From Seminavis robusta (lineage: Eukaryota; Bacillariophyta; Bacillariophyceae; Naviculales; Naviculaceae), in assembly GCA_903772945.1 (NCBI GenBank), contig CAICTM010000291.1:16063-80062 (forward strand): a stretch of DNA of 64,000 nucleotides, read 5' to 3'. The first letter of the stretch is position 1. Each line of letters begins with the position of its first letter. This document shows positions 1 to 10,324 of this stretch, piece by piece. Both the position numbers and the translations under genes were made by a program. A model generated the notes under the pieces. It was not told the DNA's origin. It saw only the letters and a program-made list of their open reading frames with translations, and did no database searches.

Positions 1-1405
1 CTAGATTCTTGCATAGCTGCGCGTACATGGCACTGAAATGGGGTTCGGTTTGTGATTTTTCCACAATCATGGTCAAGATGGTCACTTGCATGGGCGACAC
101 GTCCATTGCGGGTTGTTGTTGTTGTGGTTGTTGTTCGGGTGCGTTGTTTGCTTCCTCTCCACTATTATTATTATTTTGTGGCTTGTTGACAATGGTCGTG
201 GGTGGCATCAATTTGGCGACATCTTCTTCCAATGTTTGAAACAAGATGGGTGTCAACTTATCGATGGTAGTCCAACTGAGTTTGTTGAGTACCATGAGTG
301 TTTTCCGGAGTGGATTCATGTCTTCATCGTCGACAACGACAATGGCCGGAGTTCCTTCCATAGCACCTTCGACTACAGTCGCCGACCCCATAAAGATGGA
401 CCCCCCCAAACTGATATCATCGCGTTCGGACGCATCACCTGTTTCATTGGTGACGACAGACGCCGATGCCGACGCCAGAGTGGCATCACCCAATTTACTA
501 CTCTTGATGCGCGTTCTCTTTTTGAGATGGAGTGGAATGGCATTGGGATATTTGGTCATGATTTGTTGAATTTGTTCACATCGTCCGGGGTCATTCCAGA
601 GACACTTGTGATGTGGATTCCAGACATCGATATCCACACCTTCTTCTGGACATGTGGGAGTATCTAGATGCGTCAATCGAGCACGCATCAGAACGTCGAC
701 ATGAAGTCGCACGACGTTGCGTTGAGGCGGTGATTTGCCATCTCCCTGCGTGTAGAGTTCCACATCGTACGCCGTCAAACGGGATGTGGATCGTCGGTAG
801 AGTTCTCGTTTGGCAGCTGCGTCGTTGGCAGCAGCATTGTTGTTGTTATTGTTACTGTTGTTGTTTCGATTGTTGTTGTTATTGTTATTGTTGTTGTTGC
901 CATTCTTGGCATTGAAGGATCCGTTGGGACGAGGTCTATGGAAACTGTTGGCTCGACGCTGGACGTTGCTAGTGTTTCGGTTGTCGCTGGACAGTCCATC
1001 AAAACTGCTCGCACTGCCATGTAGATTTTGGGAGCTATTGTTGTTTCGACCCTTTTTGAAGGAACCCGTGGCACGAGGTTTGTTTCTATCGTCCTTGTTG
1101 TGGTTGCTGTTATTATTTCGAGGACGCGTAAACGACGACGTTGGATTCATGCGGCCACGAGGAGTGTTGTTGTTGTTATTGCCTTGCTTCTTTTTGTTGC
1201 TGTTGCCAATTTGGGTAAAGCCGTCGTCATCTGGAATGAACGGTTCTTTGGGATCATGAGAGGCAGATCGTCGTGCCGGTTGGCCGCCTCGATTATTGTT
1301 CCTTTTAGGACTCGCCGGAGCATTCCCAGTACCACCGCCACTACCGAAACTGCGGTTCCGGTTGTACTTGTTCTTGTTGTTGTTATTGCCTTGACCCGAC
1401 TTCAT
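1..1405 (-). CDS. eIF4G-like translation initiation factor, N-terminal part (runs off the window)
   Basis: One uninterrupted frame runs from an ATG at 1405 to the window edge, about 468 codons with no stop. The first 200 residues are Asn/Gly/Arg-rich low complexity with long Asn runs encoded by AAC/AAT. Next come a short conserved stretch (YDVELYTQ, then VLMRARLTHLD), an acidic linker, and the beginning of a MIF4G fold. That fold shows LNKLSWTTIDKLTPILFQTL, then a QPQQQQ insertion, then ILTMIVEKSQTEPHFSAMYA. Known eIF4G proteins have the same order (LNKLTPEKF, then IFEKAxxEPxFSxxYA). The family is the scaffold that bridges cap-bound eIF4E, eIF4A and eIF3 in the cytoplasm. The glutamine/asparagine insertion inside the MIF4G helices is unusual. 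A divergent MIF4G protein other than eIF4G is possible because the C-terminal part is not visible. Confidence 0.8.
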   Translation of the reverse strand, partial: MKSGQGNNNNKNKYNRNRSFGSGGGTGNAPASPKRNNNRGGQPARRSASHDPKEPFIPDDDGFTQIGNSNKKKQGNNNNNTPRGRMNPTSSFTRPRNNNSNHNKDDRNKPRATGSFKKGRNNNSSQNLHGSASSFDGLSSDNRNTSNVQRRANSFHRPRPNGSFNAKNGNNNNNNNNNNRNNNSNNNNNNAAANDAAAKRELYRRSTSRLTAYDVELYTQGDGKSPPQRNVVRLHVDVLMRARLTHLDTPTCPEEGVDIDVWNPHHKCLWNDPGRCEQIQQIMTKYPNAIPLHLKKRTRIKSSKLGDATLASASASVVTNETGDASERDDISLGGSIFMGSATVVEGAMEGTPAIVVVDDEDMNPLRKTLMVLNKLSWTTIDKLTPILFQTLEEDVAKLMPPTTIVNKPQNNNNSGEEANNAPEQQPQQQQPAMDVSPMQVTILTMIVEKSQTEPHFSAMYAQLCKNL

Positions 1406-2824
1406 CTCGTCGCTCTTCTACCGTACTGAAAAGGATTCGATCGTGATGCTCGGCTTCGTGCTATGCGGTGAGAATGCCTCTTGGGGCTTCGCTTTCCTTG
1501 ATGATCTATCTCTGCTGGTGTCGAAGATATCAACCGCAGTACTCTGATTACTCGTCCTCTATACTCCTTCTATCCATGCACAAACAAGGTGGTACCGTAA
1601 TGTCTATCTATGATGTTGATGCGCTGCTCATTGACGTCCAACAGATTGATGACTGTCATGGCATTATTTGGAAGGGTCGCTTGCATGGATCTGAGGTTCC
1701 CGGAAAACCCGAAAGCAATTGCAACGGTTGCAACCAAGCAGATACAAGTTTAGGGTCAAGATTCAATCAATCATTCGTTGGACTTCCTCTGATTGGTTCG
1801 CCACGTATGATACGTACCGTACCGTACTGTACCGCCATTGTGCAAGATCCTCTGCCAAGCTGATCGGTCACAATGGCGCGACCAAATTATTCATAAAACT
1901 GGCTATTTTTTGCGGACTTCCAACTGTTTTGGCTATTTTGACTGATTTTTGTGATTCACCCGCACAACCGACAGTAAACGCGAGTCGAGTCGAGTCGAGT
2001 CGAGTCTAGTTGTTAAATCTATGAATACATATCGGTCCCGTTTTGAAGATTTTTAAGTGGATCTTTCCTTTTCATTTTGCGGAAATGTGATGGAAATGGC
2101 GAATTGGCGGAAAACGAATTTTTGCAACACTTCGTTCCGATTACCAGTCACCGCTCCAGGAATACAGGTTTAGTCTAGCTAGTTGATGGACCTACCGTAG
2201 CTACACTTTTAAACTTATCCTCACACTTTGGGGGTGCAGCTTTAGAAGTGCTTAGCTTGTCTATTACCTGCCCCGTTTCTGTGGACGCATTAGCACAATG
2301 GCCACAGCTTTCGATCGAGAGCCGTCTAGACCAGAGTGCATTCAACTACCAGATACCCTCAGGAATTATTTCAAGCCCTGCGTAAGTCAGCTTGGACCTT
2401 GGGAGGTCCTGGATCCATGGAGTTGGCCTTTTGTGCGTATGTACGTAGTGTACCCTGACCACTTTTTGCTACATGTACCAGTACCATAGTGCATTTTTTG
2501 ATAGTTTTTTACCCTTGTTTTACAGAAAAAAATTCAAGTCAACTTTCAGAGCTTCCGTTAAATCCTGCTGAGTTCAACAAAGGCATTAAATGACTTGCTT
2601 CCTCCAACCTCTTCGCCGGAACTCATTTTTCTTCTGTTTTTGTTGAGGTCTTCACCGAGCAGCAGTGAACTGAAAACGGTAACAAAAGAAGTTCACCGCC
2701 CTCTACTAGGCGTATCTGCTTGCCAGAGAATCAGAGCGCTCGCTGTAGAGACTGCAGACTTTTTTTAAGGAGACCACAGAAGGACATTCCATTAAAAGAA
2801 AGATTCGATTCAAATTCATCCACC
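1406..2824. other. Divergent intergenic region between the eIF4G-like and membrane-protein genes
   Basis: No convincing coding sequence. It must hold both promoters. It contains a pentanucleotide microsatellite (1981-2005) and GTACC-rich patches. A Kozak-like CCACC precedes the ATG at 2825. Confidence 0.6.
1981..2005. repeat. (CGAGT)5 microsatellite
   Basis: Five perfect tandem copies of CGAGT. A related run in the opposite orientation (CTCGACTCGACT) occurs near 53355-53395. Confidence 0.9.
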
Positions 2825-5800
2825 ATGACGACTTCCTTTGAACGCACCGTCGGTCCAAAGGCAGATTATCAAGAACTCGAGTACATTTCCGCCTTGCATC
2901 AGACGGGCGTTACTGGGACTCGGACAACGGGTACAATCAGTTCTCTTGACGTACTGAGATTTTTGAAGTCGCGACATTCCATCGATATCACACATGAACA
3001 GGCGATTGATATTGTGCGAGGACTCGGTGGAGTCGGCGGCGCCGATGGATCCCCCGAACTGAAAATGAGTGTGGCACGATCAGTAGCGGAACGCATTCGA
3101 AGTGAGCGCGAACAGCAGCGGTTATTGGACGAACAAGCCGAGATTCATCCCCACTTGAAGTGGACATCCTTAACGTCGTCAAAGCCGCGTGCATCCACGA
3201 AATCCGCCGTCTCGGCCGAGGCATCCGATCGGAATACATCCCCGAAAGACGTCGATGAAGGAAAAATGCTCGTGGAGGAAGTGCTGAACCCAAAATTGCG
3301 CTACCTGGATCTTGTTCAAATGACCAGTATCATTCTCATCCCTACCTTGGCCCGAATGGCGCAAGAGTGGAGACAAGCAAGTAGCAACAACCACAGCAAT
3401 CTTGGTAATGACGAGAAGAATCAGCAGGAAACAAAGGACGAAGACGACAAAGAAGAAAATGGGACAGCAGAAGAAGACTTTGCGCCTTTGGATCCTCAGC
3501 CGAACGGATTGTTGGAATTTGTGCTCGAAAACATGATACGCGTCGTTGAGGCTCACGACAGCGACAATTTCAAGGGATCGGTATTGGGAGAAGATGTGGA
3601 AGTGCTCTATAAGGATAGCAAATTGTCTGACGATAGATCTGACGAAAGAAAAACTATTCTTACCCCGGACCTGGTGGAGGCATTGCTGCTCGAAAATGGG
3701 GAGACGGAACGAGCCCATGACACAAAACTAATCCGGGAAATGGTTGAGATGGCCCAATCCAAGTCGGGTACCTTTGATGTGGAAGCATTGGCTAATGCTC
3801 TGACCTTGGACTTGCAAGACTGGAACGTTGGCTGCGAAGATCGTGAATCTACTTATTTTTCCGACGTCTTTGGACAAGCAAAAACCGACAATGAATTCAA
3901 TGAATTTATCACTGGCGTGACCGCTGTAGATTGGGAATCGACACGAGCATCGGCAAAACCAGCTTCGAAGGGGGCTGCCGTTGACGATGCTGTGTCGAAC
4001 AAAAAGGACCACGATGGCGCGTCGTCTGATGATCAGTCGTCTTTTCCAGCCTCAGTAATGAAGGATGAACCAAGCACACCCGACGGAGAGGAAGAAGCAG
4101 CGCCACCACAGCCAGACTCTAGCATGATCCAAACGAATGACATGGCAGAAATGGAAGCTTCAGCCACCCCCAGGGCAAAGGAACTCAAAGTGAAAGGATC
4201 TGCAAAGGTCATTGATACCGTGGTGGATGCGTACGCTTCCCACGGCACGTTGGCGCTGGTTTGGGTCACATACGTTTGTTATTCAGGTTCCTACGCTTCG
4301 TTGATCTTGCTCACAGATTCATTCCAAACAGAATGCCCTGGTAGAGGACCGCATGAACGGAGTTTCGGATGTACACTTGGAAAAACAGTGTATACATGGA
4401 TTATCGTTGCACTCATATTGACTGGTTTTGGTTTCGCTGTGCTGGTCCCGTTGGCGTTCGGGAACCACCCCACAAAACGAGGACCTATTCGGATGTTCGT
4501 GGCGTCGGTTATGGCTCTAGTGATCACGCTGTAAGTCTGACCTTCACAATGACATGCTCGATGGGCATTTCTTGAAAGTGCTGTGTTGTCTCACTTATTG
4601 CTTCCAGGGTACCGTTTTGCGTTGTATATCGCCTGCAAAATTCGGACGTTGTTTTGTACGGACCGGTTCAAGAGCAGCTGGACAGCGACTCCTTCTACTA
4701 TTTCGTCTATTTCACAACAGCCCTTGGTTGTATGCTAGGCTTGAACTATTTCGCGCACTTCGCAATTTCTTTTGGGAAAAAGTTTGGCCTGATTGAGAAA
4801 GACAACAACAAGCTATCTGAGAGCGGCACCGTTGGAAGGATCATTGGGCAGTTCGATACATCGTCGGAGGTCTCTCGCTCGGCAAGTGTTAAGAGAGCGG
4901 CTACAAGGAAGGTAAACGTTATGTTGACCAATGCTCGTCAAATGCACGGACCCGCTTTTGAAGAAGATAAGGTTCCTTTGCCCGATGCTGCTGCAAATGA
5001 TCCAGAATCCAGGCGCAGTATCAAGTTAGCCAAGTCCATTCGAAAGGCACAAAGTGACGCCGTGTTTCAAAATTTCACACTACGCGGTGAGAGGACGGTG
5101 GAGGCGGGCTCGCTGCTGTGGTCTTGGGGAATGATGCTATCTGGAGGCCTCTGGGAGGTCGAAGGCATTTGGCTGCCTTCTCGAATGATCATTTTTCAAT
5201 TGGCACAAGTTGCCATTGGTGTGTTCTTCGCTGTTGCTATCTTTATCTTCGTCGAAATCGCAGCCGACGCAGCTGACCAAGCGACTGCAGAAATTGAGAG
5301 CAAGATACTGAAACAAGTGTATTATCCGTGAGTTATGCGGTGGGAGAGAAAGATGAGATTTCAGTGTGGCGCGCGGCATCTGTGAAGTGATGACTCGTTT
5401 CTCATGCTTTCTATTGCTGTGATATGTAGCCAATGGGTGATTAGTTTTGTTCCAACTGGTGGGGAGGTGAAAATGGCCTTGATACCCGCTGGAATCATTT
5501 CAGTGCTTGTATGCTTCGCTTTGACGCTTATTTACATCCCAAGCACCGTGAAGACTGTTCTCCGGTATCGTTGCGGCCAGCTCCCTTCACTCGGGGCGGA
5601 GGATTTTCATGGGTCGCGTGCAAAAGCTGACATGGTGAGACATGTTGATCAGGGCCATCGTGATTAGGGAATTCTTACTGTTTCACCTTTCTGACGATCT
5701 CCTATTGAACGTTCGATCCCAGACATACATGAACACTGCGAATGCCATTTATGGCATGTTGGCTGGAGGCACCTTATTTTTCGTACTCTTCGGTCTGCTG

Positions 5801-6716
5801 ATATTTTTCTTCATATGGGATTTCACTCAAGACGTCATGCTTCTGATCTTGGCATGGGGGATTGGCTTGACCATCACGACGCTTGTCAAGTCGTTGATGG
5901 TTTCCTTTTGCCGCAAGCGCTTGTTCCGAGCGTTTTATCGGGTCTTCCCTGGTCGGTCAAATTATGTAACACTCGCTCTGGAATGTTGGTACATTGGGCT
6001 TGGTGGGGGAGTGTTGATCGGTCGCTTGACGCAGTTTCTACTTGCCTCGGCCTTTTGGATCGGGCGGATTGACGAGCCCTTCCTTGCGCCAAACGTGAAC
6101 CTACTCGGGTACAAGTTTGACTATGTGCCTTTGAATTATAGGTGCGTTTACTTTTGAGAGAACAGAGAGAAGTACCGTACCCACAGTGCCGTTGCCTCAA
6201 CCTTGTTTCTTGGCCATCGCGACGCTCAGCTCTGAGATTTTGATTCACGAGGCTCACAGGCACCCATTCATCGAGCGATTGGGAACCATGTATCTGATGC
6301 GTCTCCGATACCCCAATTTCGGAAGCAATGCGGGGGCTTGTTGGCGTCAGTTGTTCGTCATCACGCTGATGCCTTGGCTTATGAAAAATCGAGTGTTCTA
6401 TGAGCAGCGTGCCATCGAATCCATCCATGACCAGAAATCTGAACTAGAGCTTGAAATGGATGAGGACAAGCAGTATTTGGAGATCGCAGGAGAGCTGCTG
6501 GACGTGGGAGCAGACCAGGCGCTGACGTTTGGAAAATTCGGTTTGGGAACTGTGGACATTGGCGCCAGAGCCGTCGGGCAGGTTGGAATGGGTGCTGTTG
6601 AAGGTGTGAAGACGGTAGGGAATTTTGGAGTGGACACTACCGATACCACTCGTCACGATAATATCAATCGTCGCCATGAGGAAGATCCTTTGGGCATTAG
6701 CGCTGTGTCTGTGTGA
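2825..6716 (+). CDS. Large multi-pass membrane protein, five exons, function unknown
   Basis: Exons 2825-4530, 4608-5327, 5430-5634, 5723-6141 and 6230-6716 join in frame through GT-AG introns of 77, 102, 88 and 88 bp, giving about 1178 residues. The first ~470 residues are soluble, acidic and Ser-rich. They include LVEEVLNPKLRYLDLVQMTS and an EF-hand-like helical stretch near QSKSGTFDVEALANAL, without a clear calcium loop. From about residue 470 there are roughly nine hydrophobic segments, in three clusters. The conserved-looking cytosolic tail has HRHPFIERLGTMYLMRLRYP followed by a Gly/Val-rich amphipathic end. I do not recognise the family. The architecture suggests a channel or transporter-like stramenopile protein, but no pore or substrate motif was seen. 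The last intron (6142-6229) was chosen because an earlier AG would create a stop. Confidence 0.75.
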
Positions 6717-7417
6717 AGAGGGACACGCGCGCTCGTGAGTCGAGTCATGGTTCATGGAATACTTCCCGGTTACCGGTAGACAGTCGTACCTACCGGTACC
6801 GTATTACCAATATACAACCCCACTAGCATAGTAGAGGGTATGTGCAAAGGGGGAGTTGTATCGACTGGTGGGACTTACCCCGTAGTCATAGTAGACCAGT
6901 CACCCCCTCTTAGGCCTAAGTATGGCAATCTTGTATTGGGGTATAGAGATACGCATTGGACATTGAGAGTATTTTGCCGGGGGAAACCAGGCATTTGAGG
7001 GTATCCGATACTACTCAGAATCGCATTGGTAGTTGCATCGGCAACCCCAAAATACAACATTTCGCCTAAGTATCTTTACCAAAATACAACCTCAATCGTA
7101 CGAAGAACAACTAGTCACACACAAACGTTCCGCGAAACTCAAAGACTTATTGTCCCGGAACCTCTCTCTTAAGCCTGAGAGAGGGTAAACGCCCAAATCT
7201 ACCCTCCGAACCAACGCATGTATCCCACGAAGGACAATGTACCGAGTCTACAGGTGGCTACAGGATCCTTGGCCGTTGGAGGCTTGGTCGATTTTTCATT
7301 CTTCCTCTGTTTTCAGCCACAATTTTCGAAGGAGCCAAGAAGAGCGAAGCTATCGCTATTTTGTTACTCATGCATCGCACATCGCTACTTTGTTTACTCG
7401 CTCTTTTGTTCTTCACC
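6717..7417. other. Intergenic DNA upstream of the Crypton
   Basis: No gene seen. It contains several degenerate inverted copies of an AATACAACC-like word and a hairpin at 7161-7184. It may include the 5' non-coding end of the Crypton. Confidence 0.5.
7161..7184. repeat. Perfect 8-bp stem hairpin
   Basis: CCTCTCTC and GAGAGAGG are separated by 8 nt. It lies 0.25 kb upstream of the Crypton coding region. Function is unknown. Confidence 0.7.
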
Positions 7418-9643
7418 ATGGCGAGGGCACGCAAGTCGCTCCCACAAACCTACCGGCCGTTGGTGGCCAGATTCATGTCATGGAAGCATCGATGTCATTA
7501 TGATGGGCAGCAAGGGTTTACACATGTACGTTTCGCTCCTTCGCCAAATCTGTTATTTGTCATTCCACGATTTTGCTTTCGCTCACACCATGGTCGCTCT
7601 TCTTCATTTTTTGTTCTTCAGAACCAGTTCCTTGCTATTACACCCACTTCCTCAACTTCCTGGCCTATGGAAAGACCAATCCTGGTCCCAATGATCGTCC
7701 CACCTACAAGAGATCTTCCACTCTTGACCAGTACAAGAAGGCCATCAGCTACTTCCATCCCAACAAGCATGCACCATGGGCGGTTGGTCCCAATGTTGGG
7801 AATCCAACTCGCTCCACGAACGTCAATGGAGTGATCAAAGCTGTGAAGAAGGCGGAGGTCAGAAAGCAGGGAAGGAAATCCAATGTCAAGCGAGATCTCA
7901 AGCTTCGAGAATTCCGCAAGACCATTCGGATCCTGGAGCGTGATGGAGGTGCCAACATTGACCTCACGATCAAGACTCCCACCATGATGAATGTTCAGTT
8001 CCACATGATTGGTCGAACTGATGATCTGACCAACATGGAGACTTTGGATTTTCGCAGTCACTCCACGTTTCCAAACATCGCTCTCCAAACCAAGGTCTCC
8101 TGGAGCAAGAACGTCCAGGAGGAGCGTGATTGTCCTGACCAGATTATCTTGGGTGCCGCTGACCCGGATTTCTACACTCTGGTTGCCTTGGCTATTTGGA
8201 TCGTGACTCGGCTTGAGAGGGGACATGGAGACCCGAAGTTCCTTTTCGGTCACTACCGTGTTGACGATGGAGAAGTGTTCCTTGCCGCCATTGAGGCTCT
8301 GGACAACGACGAAGAACTCGATGAAACCAAGATCGAGACGGAGCCAGATCGAGTCAATGCATGGTACCAACGTGTCTTGAAGAAGGCCTGGAAGGATCCT
8401 GAGTTTGTGGAGCTGGCGAAGCAAGTGCAGGGTAGCCTTGGTACCCACAGCCTTCGCAAGCTGCCTCCCACCTATGCAGCCGAGTGTGGCATCACCCAAG
8501 CCGAGAATGAGACTCGTGGTCGCTGGAAAGGCGAGAAGAATGGCCATATTGTCCATGTCTACATTGGACTGGAACAGTTGCCGACCGACGCCAAGGTTGC
8601 CGGAACTCTTGCTGTTGGAAGCCCCGTCAAGTACTCGATCAAGGATGACAGCAGTGTTGACCATGGGTTCATTGGCAAGCATGTCTGTCTGAAGATTTGT
8701 GACTTCTTCGCTGACGCCCCATCCAACAACCTACCGATGGTGCTTGGTCTAGCTTTGCTTTGGGCCGCGATGGAGCCTGGCTTGGAGCATATGGTGCCGG
8801 CAGACATTCGCAACCGCATCCAGACTGAGTATGCGCAGCTTCGGGCCACTTTGGATGAGGATCCTGGGGCCGACTACAACCCAGTTGCCAAGATCCCTCT
8901 GACAATCTACAAGGTAGCCAATGCATTGCACATTACTGAGTTGGCTCCCACCGCCGAGGTCCAAGCTGGCACTGAGCCCTTGGTTGGAGGTGCTCCTGGT
9001 GGTGTCAACATGGAACAGCTCAACCAATTGCTTGCTCTCCAACATAGGACTCAGCAGGCGATCGAGGAGGCCCAGCAGATTCTTGCACAGGACATCAGCT
9101 CCTTGAGGGGCTATGTCTCGACCAACATGGCCATCGTGAACAAGAACATCGGGAGGATCAACCACTTCCAGTTGATCGCGAGGGGTGGTGGCAATGGTGC
9201 TCCAATGCTTCCTCTTCCTGGTGCGGCTGGTGGAGCTGGCGGCGGTGGTGCTGCGGCGGCCGACGGAGGACTTCCCCCCCCCACCACCACCACCGAGTCC
9301 TCCTCGTGGCCAAGCTCCTGCCGCCGCAACCCAGCCGGCGCAGCTTTCGAAGAAGCCCTTCAACCTCTACGAGTTGTGGGATGAGTGGATCAAGGGGCTA
9401 AATGGCAACAAGCCCGCTTGCGAGTTTACTGCTCGTGAGCGTGGCCGCGTCAAGGACAAGTTCTGCCGCCGCAAGCATGTGTGGGACTGTGTGATTCGGT
9501 TGATGGCCAAGGGCTTCGATTGGAGGGCTGCGGTCGACCGTATCTATGCCACCTACGGGTGGCTTACGGTCACCCAGATCATCAACAAGTTCAAGCAAGA
9601 CAAGAAGAATCAGCCCATCGGCATCCACCCACGCTTGCGTTGA
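7418..9643 (+). pseudogene. Crypton tyrosine recombinase with C-terminal GCR1_C-type DNA-binding domain (frameshifted)
   Basis: The ATG at 7418 begins a segment with ARFMSWKH. A GT (7526) / AG (7621) intron probably follows, but the frames on its two sides disagree by one base. The main frame to 9384 has the recombinase fold. It carries the active-site HSLRK of the H-x-x-R motif, followed by YAAECG and a GRWKG turn, and a candidate nucleophile Tyr in HVYIGL. A coiled coil (about 9010-9180) and a Gly/Ala/Pro linker follow. A run of nine C at 9274-9282 puts the rest in another frame. That frame encodes LYELWDEWIKGLNGNKPA and FCRRKHVWDCVIRLM and ends at 9643. This matches the GCR1_C domain that terminates known Cryptons. 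Cryptons move through a circular DNA intermediate using the Tyr recombinase. One fewer C would restore a single frame, so this could be a recent mutation or a base-calling error. Confidence 0.85.
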
Positions 9644-10324
9644 GCTGCCTTGGTGGTCCCCAGCCTACAGCGCGATCCTGTTGTAGGCATAGCATTTTTC
9701 GTTCGTTCCCAGGACTTTGCGTGTTTCGAGCGACTTGCAATCTTTTGCTTGGATTGACTTCTTCTTCTGTTCAGTGATTGATCGATCCTATGCGTCAGTG
9801 TGTTTTCGAAAGCCTTCGTTCATACCAGTGTCGATGTTCCAGTGAGCCTGCAGGTCGTTCACATGTTCCAGTGAGTGGAGAAAGGCAAAAACACCGCAAA
9901 CATAAGGAAAGACAGGGTAACACGTAGAGCCTGGTACTCCATGTACACGGTTGTATTCCTGGTTTGTCAGGGAGCAGATACCTTTACCGTAGTACTCCTA
10001 CAGATTTTGCACCTATTATTTTCAGAGCGTGTCCCACCTCCGGCACGCCGTCCGATCCGTCAAACATGTTGTCCACAGAAGATCAGAATGGATGGAAACT
10101 ACACTGCTGCCACTCACTTTTTCCCTTCCATCCTGAACTTCTGAGGACAAATCAACCATGAGCGAGCCTTCACATGAAAGAGAGCAACAACTCAAGATAG
10201 CATTAACCAATCTTAGTGTACGGATATAACAATGTAGCCAAGCCGTAGCGAAATTCACTTTTGATCTCCTTGATTGATCGACGATGGACTTTTCGTTCCT
10301 TTGCCGTCGTTTTTGAATTATACA
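9644..10324. other. Spacer between Crypton and pogo-type element
   Basis: No gene seen. Probably Crypton 3' end plus the pogo left end. No clear terminal inverted repeat could be paired by eye. Confidence 0.4.

Noticed and set aside
7618-8682. 354-codon frame antisense to the Crypton recombinase
   Set aside because: The sense frame has catalytic motifs and a matching second copy at 31-33 kb; the antisense frame has none.
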